A program made the translations under genes and the position numbers. A DNA stretch of 64,000 nt from NCBI RefSeq assembly GCF_014268745.2, contig NZ_JABWRB020000001.1, positions 496,001 to 560,000 of the forward strand, in the 5' to 3' direction. Positions within the stretch are counted from its first letter, which is position 1. Each line of letters begins with the position of its first letter. Of this stretch, positions 37,051-44,644 are shown piece by piece. The notes under the pieces were generated by a model, which ran no database searches, was not told the origin of the DNA, and saw nothing but the letters and a program-made list of their open reading frames with translations. Source of the DNA: Pseudomonas zanjanensis. Its GTDB lineage: Bacteria > Pseudomonadota > Gammaproteobacteria > Pseudomonadales > Pseudomonadaceae.

Positions 37051-37650
37051 ATGTCCCGCGTTCTGATCATCGAAAGCAGTGCCCGCCAGCAAGACTCGGT
37101 TTCCCGCCAACTGACCCAAACCTTCATCAGCCAGTGGAAAGCTGCGCACCCGGCCGACGAAATCAGCGTTCGTGACCTGGCCATCAACCCGGTGCCCCAC
37201 CTGGATGCCAATCTGCTGGGCGGCTGGATGAAGCCGGCCGAGCAGCGCAACGACATTGAGAACGCCTCGCTGGAACGCTCCAACCAACTGACCGATGAGC
37301 TGCTGGCCGCCGATGTACTGGTGATGGCAGCACCGATGTACAACTTCGCCATTCCCAGCACCCTGAAAGCCTGGCTCGACCACGTGCTGCGTGCCGGCGT
37401 GACGTTCAAATACACGCCCACCGGTCCGCAAGGCCTGCTGGCCGACAAGCGCGCCTTCGTGCTCACCGCCCGCGGCGGCATTCACGCCGGTGGCAGCACC
37501 GACCATCAGGAACCCTACCTGCGCCAGGTCATGGGCTTCATCGGGATCCACGACGTGACCTTCATCCATGCCGAGGGCATGAACCTGGGTGGCGACTTCC
37601 AGGAGAAAGGGTTGAATCAGGCCAACGCCAAACTGTCCCAGGTCGCCTGA
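37051..37650 (+). CDS. azoR: FMN-dependent NADH-azoreductase
   Basis: A 199-residue flavodoxin-fold quinone/azo reductase. The FMN phosphate loop is ESSARQQDSVSRQL and the isoalloxazine loop is APMYNFAIPSTLKAWLDHVLRAG, with TARGGIHAGGSTDHQEPYL near the active site. It reduces quinones and azo compounds with NAD(P)H as a cytosolic homodimer and probably protects against electrophiles. GGAG upstream supports the start. The order LysR, small protein, azoreductase matches PA3225-PA3223 of PAO1 as I recall. Confidence 0.92.
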   Translation: MSRVLIIESSARQQDSVSRQLTQTFISQWKAAHPADEISVRDLAINPVPHLDANLLGGWMKPAEQRNDIENASLERSNQLTDELLAADVLVMAAPMYNFAIPSTLKAWLDHVLRAGVTFKYTPTGPQGLLADKRAFVLTARGGIHAGGSTDHQEPYLRQVMGFIGIHDVTFIHAEGMNLGGDFQEKGLNQANAKLSQVA

Positions 37651-37670
37651 TCCGTTAATCCTCGGATAAT

Positions 37671-37695
37671 CGCCAGGTGGTTTAGTGACCTGGCG
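37671..37695 (+). terminator. Hairpin after azoR
   Basis: CGCCAGGT and ACCTGGCG form a perfect 8-bp stem 20 bases after the stop. It lacks a T-run, so it may stabilise the mRNA end rather than terminate alone. Confidence 0.55.
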
Positions 37696-37757
37696 CTTCC
37701 CTTCAAACCGTTTTGCGCATCGAACCTCCCTTTGCACTTATTGCTCCTGAGTGCATC

Positions 37758-37798
37758 AGCCCGATTGAACGCTTTAGCGAGATCGGGCTTTTTTTTTG
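37758..37798 (+). terminator. Strong Rho-independent terminator
   Basis: AGCCCGAT and ATCGGGCT pair around a 16-base loop and are followed by an uninterrupted run of nine T. It isolates azoR from the histidine kinase gene. Confidence 0.88.
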
Positions 37799-37947
37799 GG
37801 GAAATGGAAAAAACGGCCTTAAGATGGACGGTCTTTCAAGTCCTGAGCACTGGAAATGGTCAGGCCGTAGCGTCACCCGGATTGGGCAAATCTCTCGATG
37901 CCTGCTGTGGTAATTTATGCGCGCAATTACAGTAGGGAGACTGTGAT

Positions 37948-39816
37948 ATGTTCAACGTTAAACGGAAAACATGGGCCTTATTCCTGGCCTATCTCTTAGG
38001 GGCGAGTGGCTACATCTACTACCTCTATGTCGAGACGCAAAGCGTCCTTACTGACAATATCAACAATAAATTGCTGCATGCCGCGCTGGGCGCTTCGGCC
38101 ATCCTCGGCGACCGTTACCATGACAATCTGGTCGATAAACGTTCCAAATCCCAGGCGCAAGACTGGGATACCATCGAGCGGCTCTCCAACTTCAACGAGT
38201 CCATGGGCACTGCTTTTGTCTATAGCGTGATCCAGCGAGGTGGAGAGGCTTATCTGGTCAGCTCCAGCGCATCGAAGGAAGAAATCCAAGCGGGGAATTT
38301 CGTGCGCTTTTTCGATCCGTATCCCGATGCCAGCCAAGCCTTACTCGACAGTTTCAAACGCACCGAGCCAACCTGGATCGATTACTCGGATCATTGGGGG
38401 GATTTTCGCGCGGTCTTTGTGCCACTGAAATCACAAGACGGTACGGTGTACGTTGTCGGGGCGGAAATTACCTTGGCGGAGTACTACCAACAACTCAGTC
38501 ATGACTCCCTCTACCATATCATCCTGGCCATTTTGGTCTTTCTCGCTTTAATCCTTTTGCGCATGCGTACGCATGTCCAGCAACTGCGAGTCAATGAACA
38601 GGTATTGAATCAGGCAAAAAATGCCGCCGAAGAGGCGGATCGTTCTAAAACCCGGTTTCTGGCCACCATGAGCCATGAGATTCGCACCCCTATGTACGGC
38701 GTCATCGGCGCGACCGAGCTGCTGGCGAAGTCCGAACTGAATCCTGAGCAGCGCCGCCTGTTAAAAACGATTCATGGCAGTGGACGAACGCTGTTGTCGC
38801 TTATTGATAACATTCTCGATCTGGCAAAAATCGAAGCGGGCAAACTTGAGTTGAAGCCTTGTGTGTTCGATGTGAGAACACTGGTTTCATCCAGTCTTGA
38901 AATGATCCGACAAAATATCCAGGGTAAACCAATCGTCCTTGAGGCCAAGGTTTCTGCGGACGTGCCGCCCTTGATCAAAACCGATATCGAGTGCCTTCGC
39001 CAAATATTGATCAACTTGCTGGGCAACGCCGTCAAGTTTACCGAAAGCGGCGAGGTCTCGCTCACGGTCTCCACCATCGGCCACGGCCCCCAAGCCCGGC
39101 TCGACTTTTCCATCCGCGATACCGGCATTGGCATTCCCCTTGAGCGGCAGAACAGTCTGTTCAAGCCCTTTACCCAGTTTAAAGAGCCGGTCAGCCAAGG
39201 TTTTACCGGGAGTGGGCTGGGGCTTTCCATCTGCAAAACACTGATCGAGGCGCAGCAGGGGACCTTGTCCTTTACCAGCCAGCCTGGGGTTGGATCGACG
39301 TTTTGCTTCTCGCTTCCCCTAACGCTTTTTTCAGTCTCGGAAATACCCCTCGGAAACGATCGCGCCGCGGTGAGTTTCGACGCCTCTTTTGCCGAGGATT
39401 ACCCGCTGGATATCCTGCTGGTGGAAAATCATCCCGTGAGCCAGAAAGTTGCCATGGCGATGCTACAAGAGTTGGGCTATGTACCCGACTTGGCATCCAA
39501 CGGGCGGGAAGCGGTCGATCAGTGCAGGGTTTCGACGCCGGAAATCATTTTCATGGACATCAACATGCCCGTCATGGACGGACTGGAGGCCATCCATGGC
39601 ATCCGTGAACTCCCGGGGGGCGATACCTGCTACATCGTGGCCTTCACCGCGAGCGCCTTTTCCAGCGAGATAGAACGTTTCAGGGCCGCGGGTGCCGACG
39701 ACATCCTGACCAAGCCGGCGAACTTTCAGGCGTTGACCCGTGTGCTTCAACGTGCGGCCAACCATCGGCGCCAGCGCCAGGCCCATCCTTGGGTCGTGGA
39801 TGAAACTCCAAGTTAG
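37948..39816 (+). CDS. Hybrid sensor histidine kinase with receiver domain
   Basis: A 622-residue membrane kinase. Two membrane helices (residues about 9-27 and 189-205) flank a periplasmic sensor of about 160 residues. A dimerisation domain holds His243 (ATMSHEIRTPM). The ATPase domain has an N box near 356-364, G1 DTGIGIP (391) and G2 GSGLGLSIC (421). The receiver (487-605) has phospho-acceptor Asp537 (FMDINMP) and Lys589, but the usual acidic pair is Glu493-Asn494, one acid short. GGGAG precedes the ATG. The ligand and partner regulator are unknown. Confidence 0.9.
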   Translation: MFNVKRKTWALFLAYLLGASGYIYYLYVETQSVLTDNINNKLLHAALGASAILGDRYHDNLVDKRSKSQAQDWDTIERLSNFNESMGTAFVYSVIQRGGEAYLVSSSASKEEIQAGNFVRFFDPYPDASQALLDSFKRTEPTWIDYSDHWGDFRAVFVPLKSQDGTVYVVGAEITLAEYYQQLSHDSLYHIILAILVFLALILLRMRTHVQQLRVNEQVLNQAKNAAEEADRSKTRFLATMSHEIRTPMYGVIGATELLAKSELNPEQRRLLKTIHGSGRTLLSLIDNILDLAKIEAGKLELKPCVFDVRTLVSSSLEMIRQNIQGKPIVLEAKVSADVPPLIKTDIECLRQILINLLGNAVKFTESGEVSLTVSTIGHGPQARLDFSIRDTGIGIPLERQNSLFKPFTQFKEPVSQGFTGSGLGLSICKTLIEAQQGTLSFTSQPGVGSTFCFSLPLTLFSVSEIPLGNDRAAVSFDASFAEDYPLDILLVENHPVSQKVAMAMLQELGYVPDLASNGREAVDQCRVSTPEIIFMDINMPVMDGLEAIHGIRELPGGDTCYIVAFTASAFSSEIERFRAAGADDILTKPANFQALTRVLQRAANHRRQRQAHPWVVDETPS

Positions 39817-39823
39817 TGGAGGA

Positions 39824-39912
39824 CCTGTGGGAGCAAGCTTGCTCGCGATGGCGATGGGTCAGAATATTGATGTTGACTGACACTCCGCAATCGCAAGCAA
39901 GCTCGCTCCCGC
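39824..39912. repeat. Degenerate REPIN, type C-like
   Basis: Inverted pair with the altered core GGGAGCAAGCTTGCTCGCGAT and a mismatched second arm (CAATCGCAAGCAAGCTCGCTCCCGCC). It is decaying. Confidence 0.75.
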
Positions 39913-39957
39913 CGTTCAAAACCGCTATCTTCGCCGCCATTCGAAACGAGGGGCGGT

Positions 39958-40824
39958 ATGGGCTATCTACTGTTTGTGACTTTGGTCCAGGCGTTTTCCT
40001 TCAGCCTGATCGGCGAGTACCTGGCTGGGCATGTGGACAGTTATTTCGCGGTGCTGGTGCGCGTGGTGCTGGCGGGACTGGTGTTCATTCCGTTGACCCG
40101 CTGGCGCCAGGTGGAGCCGTCATTCATGCGCGGCATGCTGTTGATCGGGGCCTTGCAGTTCGGCGTGACCTACGTCTGCCTGTACCTGAGCTTCCGGGTC
40201 TTGACCGTGCCGGAAGTGCTGCTTTTCACCATTCTCACGCCCCTGCACGTGACCTTGATCGAAGACGCGCTGAACCGCCGCTTCAATCCCTGGGCGCTGA
40301 TCGCGGCGCTGGTGGCCGTGGCCGGTGCGGCGGTGATTCGTTATGACCGGATCAACCCGGATTTCTTCATGGGATTTTTGCTGCTGCAACTGGCCAACTT
40401 CACCTATGCCGCCGGGCAGGTGCTCTACAAACACCTGGTGGCCCGTCACCCGAGCGACCTGCCGCATTACCGGCGTTTCGGCTATTTCTATCTCGGTGCG
40501 CTGATGGTGGCGTTGCCGGCGTTCCTGCTGTTCGGCAAGCCAGACTTCTGGCCCGAAGCCCCATTGCAATGGGGTGTGCTGGTGTTCCTCGGGCTGGTTT
40601 CCACCGCATTGGGGCTGTACTGGTGGAACAAGGGCGCGTGCCTGGTCAACGGCGGGACGCTGGCAGTGATGAACAACCTGCACGTGCCGGTGGGGCTGTT
40701 GGTGAACCTGCTGATCTGGAACCAGCATGAGGCGCTGGGGCGGTTGCTGCTGGGTGGGGCGGTGATATTGATGGCGGTGTGGATCAGTCGGTTGGGGGTA
40801 CGCAAACCTCAGCCTTCACACTGA
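39958..40824 (+). CDS. EamA-family (DMT) transporter
   Basis: A 288-residue, ten-helix DMT protein with two repeats. The second contains FLLLQLANFTYAAGQVLYKHLVARH and GLYWWNKGACLVNGGTLAVMNNLHVPVG, a pattern seen in the YtfF-like carboxylate/amino-acid/amine exporters. The substrate is unknown. GAGGGGCGG immediately upstream supports ATG 39958. It is the third EamA gene in the window and is not closely alike in sequence to the other two. Confidence 0.85.
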   Translation: MGYLLFVTLVQAFSFSLIGEYLAGHVDSYFAVLVRVVLAGLVFIPLTRWRQVEPSFMRGMLLIGALQFGVTYVCLYLSFRVLTVPEVLLFTILTPLHVTLIEDALNRRFNPWALIAALVAVAGAAVIRYDRINPDFFMGFLLLQLANFTYAAGQVLYKHLVARHPSDLPHYRRFGYFYLGALMVALPAFLLFGKPDFWPEAPLQWGVLVFLGLVSTALGLYWWNKGACLVNGGTLAVMNNLHVPVGLLVNLLIWNQHEALGRLLLGGAVILMAVWISRLGVRKPQPSH

Positions 40825-40830
40825 AAACCT

Positions 40831-40921
40831 TTGTGGGAGCGGGCTTGCTCGCGAAGGCGGTGGGTCAGTCAATTAAATATCGACTGATACTCTGCCTTCG
40901 CGAGCAAGCCCGCTCCCACAG
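40831..40921. repeat. REPIN, type A
   Basis: Inverted type A pair between the convergent EamA and mechanosensitive channel genes. Confidence 0.9.
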
Positions 40922-40939
40922 GGGGATTTGTGGTGAGGG

Positions 40940-42238
40940 TCAAACCACCTGCTTCTGCGGCTCCGGCAGGTGACTCGCCCCCAGCACTGCCGGCAGCAGC
41001 CCCGAGCGCAGGTCCGTGCCGCTCGGCTGCTGGTACAGGTTCAATCCGAACTCCGGCATCACCGCCAGCAGGTAATCGAAAATGTCCCCCTGGATGCGCT
41101 CGTAGTCCGCCCACGCGGTGGTGCGGGTGAAGCAGTAGATTTCCAGCGGGATGCCCTGGGCGGTGGTCTGCATCTGCCGGACCATGCAGGTCATGTTCGG
41201 CTGGATCTCCGGGTGGCTTTTCAAATAGGCCAGGGCATAGGCGCGGAAGGTGCCGAGATTGGTCATCCGGCGGCGGTTGGCCGACATCGCCGCGACATTA
41301 CCCTGGGCCTCGTTCCAGGCCTTGAGCTCGGCCTGCTTGCGGCTGATGTAGTCGGTCAGCAGGCGGACCTGGGTCAGGCGTTGTTCCTCCTCGTCATGCA
41401 GGAAACGCACGCCGCTCGCGTCGATGAACAGGCTGCGCTTGATCCGTCGCCCACCGGACTGCTGCATGCCGCGCCAGTTCTTGAATGACTCGGACATCAG
41501 GCGCCAGGTGGGGATCGAGACGATGGTCTTGTCGAAGTTCTGCACCTTGACCGTGTGCAACGTGATGTCCACTACATCACCGTCGGCGCCGACCTGGGGC
41601 ATCTCGATCCAGTCGCCGACCCGCAGCATGTCGTTACTGGTCAACTGCACGCTGGCGACGAACGACAGCAGGGTATCTTTGTAGACCAACAGGATCACCG
41701 CCGACATCGCACCCAGGCCCGACAGCAGCAACAGTGGCGAGCGGTCGATCAGCGTGGCGACGATGATGATCGCGCCAAACACATACAGCACCATCTTCGT
41801 CAGTTGCACGTAGCCTTTGATCGAGCGAGTACGCGCATGTTCGGTGCGTGCGTAGACGTCCAGCAGGGCGCTGAGCAGGGCACTGAGGCTTAGCACCATG
41901 AACAGGATGGTGAACGCCAGGGCCACATTACCCAGGAAAATCATGCTGGTCTTGCTCAGTTCCGGCACCAGGTGCAGGCCGGATTGAATGATCAGTGACG
42001 GCGTCATTTGCGCCAGGCGATGAAAGACCTTGTTCTGGCGCAGGTCGTTGACCCAATGCAAGGCCGGCTGGCGCCCAAGCAACTTGGCGGCGTGCAGGAT
42101 CAGGTAGCGCGCCACGCGTCCGAGCACCAGGGCGATGACCAGCAGCAACATCAGGGCGAGGCTGGAATGCAGGAGCGGGTGCTGGTCAAGGGCACCCCAG
42201 AGGTCTTGAATGTTGACCCAGAGTTGTTTGATGTCCAT
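40940..42238 (-). CDS. MscS-family mechanosensitive channel, YbdG-like
   Basis: A 432-residue channel with about five membrane helices before the pore helix. The pore-lining segment is LLLSGLGAMSAVILLVYKDTLLSFVASVQL (about residues 168-197), followed by the MscS beta domain (LRVGDWIEMPQVGADGDVVDITLHTVKVQNFDKTIVSIPTWRL). An insertion around residues 250-330 and the overall length match E. coli YbdG (415 residues), a channel of small conductance released under mild hypo-osmotic stress. It is divergent from the helicase gene. Confidence 0.88.
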   Translation of the reverse strand: MDIKQLWVNIQDLWGALDQHPLLHSSLALMLLLVIALVLGRVARYLILHAAKLLGRQPALHWVNDLRQNKVFHRLAQMTPSLIIQSGLHLVPELSKTSMIFLGNVALAFTILFMVLSLSALLSALLDVYARTEHARTRSIKGYVQLTKMVLYVFGAIIIVATLIDRSPLLLLSGLGAMSAVILLVYKDTLLSFVASVQLTSNDMLRVGDWIEMPQVGADGDVVDITLHTVKVQNFDKTIVSIPTWRLMSESFKNWRGMQQSGGRRIKRSLFIDASGVRFLHDEEEQRLTQVRLLTDYISRKQAELKAWNEAQGNVAAMSANRRRMTNLGTFRAYALAYLKSHPEIQPNMTCMVRQMQTTAQGIPLEIYCFTRTTAWADYERIQGDIFDYLLAVMPEFGLNLYQQPSGTDLRSGLLPAVLGASHLPEPQKQVV

Positions 42239-42431
42239 GGACGAAACGATTCTTCTATAGAGACGCGACGGGGCGATTAGAGCATTTAAGCCCGCTCAAG
42301 TGACCGTTGATGCAATATCGGCTGATAAAAAAGCACTGATTTACCGCCGTTTGTATAAAGAAACTCGGCCTTCGCGCTCGAAACCGTTACCCTATGCAGC
42401 TGTTTTTTTGCATTTCTTCGAGGTAGCACCC

Positions 42432-43778
42432 GTGTTTTCCCAATTCGCCCTGCACGAACGCCTGCTCAAAGCCGTGGCCGAGCTTAAATTTGTCGAGCCA
42501 ACGCCGGTGCAGGCAGCGGCTATTCCGCTCGCGCTCCAGGGGCGTGACCTGCGGGTAACGGCGCAAACCGGCAGCGGCAAGACCGCCGCGTTCGTGCTGC
42601 CGATCCTCAACCGCCTGATCGGCCCGGCCAAGATCCGCGTCAGCATCAAGACCCTGATCCTGCTGCCGACCCGTGAACTGGCCCAGCAGACCTTGAAGGA
42701 AGTGGAGCGCTTCTCGCAGTTCACCTTCATCAAGTCCGGCCTGATCACCGGCGGCGAAGACTTCAAGGTCCAGGCCGCCATGCTGCGCAAGGTGCCGGAC
42801 ATCCTGATCGGCACGCCGGGGCGGATGATCGAGCAGTTGAACGCCGGCAATCTCGACCTCAAGGAAGTCGAAGTGCTGGTGCTGGACGAAGCCGACCGCA
42901 TGCTGGACATGGGTTTTTCCGAAGACGTGCAGCGCCTGGTGGACGAGTGCGTCAACCGCCAGCAGACCATGCTGTTCTCCGCCACCACCGGCGGTTCGGG
43001 CCTGCGCGAGATGATCGCCAAGGTGCTGAACAACCCCGAGCACTTGCAGCTCAACGCGGTCAGCCAACTGAACTCCACCACCCGGCAGCAGATCATCACC
43101 GCCGACCACAACCAGCACAAAGAGCAGATCGTCAACTGGTTGCTGGCCAACGAGACCTACGAAAAGGCCATCGTGTTCACCAACACCCGGGCCATGGCCG
43201 ACCGCATCTACGGCCGGCTCGTTGCCCAGGATTACAAGGCGTTCGTGCTGCACGGCGAGAAGGACCAGAAGGACCGCAAGCTGGCCATCGACCGCCTCAA
43301 GCAGGGCGGCGTGAAGATCCTGGTCGCCACCGACGTCGCTGCCCGCGGCCTGGACGTGGATGGCCTGGACATGGTCATCAACTTCGACATGCCCCGCAGT
43401 GGCGATGAATACGTGCACCGCATCGGTCGTACCGGCCGCGCCGGCAACGACGGCCTGGCGATCTCGCTGATCTGCCACGGCGACTGGAACCTGATGTCGA
43501 GCATCGAGCGCTACCTCAAGCAGAGCTTCGAGCGCCGCACCATCAAGGAAGTCAAAGGTACTTACGGCGGACCGAAGAAGGTCAAGGCGTCGGGCAAGGC
43601 CGTTGGCGTGAAGAAGAAAAAGGTCGACGCCAAGGGCGACAAGAAAAAAGCCGGCGCCAAGGGCCCGACCAAACGCAAGACCGCCAATCGCCCTAAGTCC
43701 GACGCCCCGTCGCTGGTCAGCAAGGACGGCATGGCCCCGCTCAAGCGGCGCAAGCCAGAGGCACCAGCGGCTGAGTGA
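42432..43778 (+). CDS. DEAD-box ATP-dependent RNA helicase
   Basis: A 448-residue DEAD-box helicase. The Q motif is FVEPTPVQAAAIP; motif I AQTGSGKT; Ia PTRELAQQ; DEAD VLDEADRMLDMGF; SAT LFSATTG; V VATDVAARGLD; VI HRIGRTGRAG. The C-terminal tail after residue 380 is very Lys-rich (VKKKKVDAKGDKKKAG) and should bind RNA. It is of the RhlE/SrmB kind that helps ribosome assembly or cold adaptation; the exact subclass is uncertain. GAGGT seven bases before GTG 42432 sets the start, 44 codons inside a longer open frame. Confidence 0.9.
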   Translation: MFSQFALHERLLKAVAELKFVEPTPVQAAAIPLALQGRDLRVTAQTGSGKTAAFVLPILNRLIGPAKIRVSIKTLILLPTRELAQQTLKEVERFSQFTFIKSGLITGGEDFKVQAAMLRKVPDILIGTPGRMIEQLNAGNLDLKEVEVLVLDEADRMLDMGFSEDVQRLVDECVNRQQTMLFSATTGGSGLREMIAKVLNNPEHLQLNAVSQLNSTTRQQIITADHNQHKEQIVNWLLANETYEKAIVFTNTRAMADRIYGRLVAQDYKAFVLHGEKDQKDRKLAIDRLKQGGVKILVATDVAARGLDVDGLDMVINFDMPRSGDEYVHRIGRTGRAGNDGLAISLICHGDWNLMSSIERYLKQSFERRTIKEVKGTYGGPKKVKASGKAVGVKKKKVDAKGDKKKAGAKGPTKRKTANRPKSDAPSLVSKDGMAPLKRRKPEAPAAE

Positions 43779-43805
43779 AGCTGCGTTAGCGCTTGCTAAA
43801 AAGAA

Positions 43806-43829
43806 CCGGACCTTGGGTCCGGTTTTTTT
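43806..43829 (+). terminator. Rho-independent terminator of the helicase gene
   Basis: CCGGACC, a 3-base loop and GGTCCGG are followed by seven T. Confidence 0.92.
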
Positions 43830-43866
43830 ATGGGCGGTTACTCAGCCTTACGTACAACACAGGCTC

Positions 43867-43992
43867 TTGTGGCGAGGGAGCTTGCTCCCGCTGGGCTGCG
43901 CAGCAGCCCCAACAAAACGGTTTGATTCATGCGCGGATGCCAGCGTTTTGGGGCGCTTCGCACCCAGCGGGAGCAAGCTCCCTCGCCACAAA
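43867..43992. repeat. REPIN, type B
   Basis: Inverted type B pair between the helicase terminator and the small periplasmic protein gene. Confidence 0.9.
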
Positions 43993-44015
43993 AGCTGGCC
44001 GTGCTCGCTCGGCGA

Positions 44016-44291
44016 TCACTCCGCTTTCCTCTGCGCCTCTTCCAGCTCCTGCAGGCGCTTATCGATCAACTGGCACTTATCCGGCACTTCCTTGCTGGAT
44101 GTTTCCAGATCCATAGCCTTCAACTCGTCATTCATCTCCTTGGCCTTGGACGGATCCTGTTCGGTGAGCTTGGCGATTTTATCCGCCAGTTGTTCACGCT
44201 TGATGGTCGCCTCCTCAGGTGTACAAGCGGCCCAGGCGGGCAGGGCGCAGGTGAGGGTGGCGGCGAGGGTGAGTTTGATGAGGGTTTTCAT
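44016..44291 (-). CDS. Small periplasmic helical protein
   Basis: A 91-residue protein with a signal peptide ending at PAWAAC (cleavage near residue 21). The rest is almost all charged helix (TPEEATIKREQLADKIAKLTEQDPSKAKEMNDELKAM, then KCQLIDKRLQELEEAQRKAE), with two cysteines that could link two helices. It is vaguely like the YqjC/DUF1090 type but not assigned. Function is unknown. Confidence 0.65.
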   Translation of the reverse strand: MKTLIKLTLAATLTCALPAWAACTPEEATIKREQLADKIAKLTEQDPSKAKEMNDELKAMDLETSSKEVPDKCQLIDKRLQELEEAQRKAE

Positions 44292-44506
44292 GGCAGGGCC
44301 TCATATTCCTTGTTGGGCAGGTAATGGGTTGAGGCTGGTATAGGCCGGAAAGTTCATCTTGAGCCGCCATCGCTTGAAGTCTTTTTCGGCGTTCTCCTAG
44401 CCGATATTAAACAGTCGGCTACCATGGAGGATGCACCTGCCGCACATCCGCCAGAAAAAGCCGGAGCTCGCCTGCAGTCGATGCCTTCCAACCCTATGCA
44501 CTGTCC

Positions 44507-44621
44507 ATGAATAACAACGGAGGAGACTCCAGAAACGGTTGAGCCTGAACACGTCGCTGTCGGTGCAGATCATGCTTTAGCAATGGAATAACTACCCAAG
44601 TACACGTGCGGCCTGGGTAGT
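44507..44621 (+). promoter_or_regulatory. Leader of the heme-fusion gene: CA motif, mini reading frame and hairpin
   Basis: AATAACAA (44510-44517) fits the Hfq/Crc CA motif and is followed by GGAGGAGA. Both lie in a 12-codon frame (44507-44542, ATG to TGA). Further on, ACTACCCA (44591-44598) and TGGGTAGT (44614-44621) form a perfect 8-bp hairpin, ten bases before the ribosome site of the large gene. The rest of 44292-44644 holds no evident gene. Confidence 0.4.
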
Positions 44622-44644
44622 CACTCACTCAAGGAATGAAAGCG

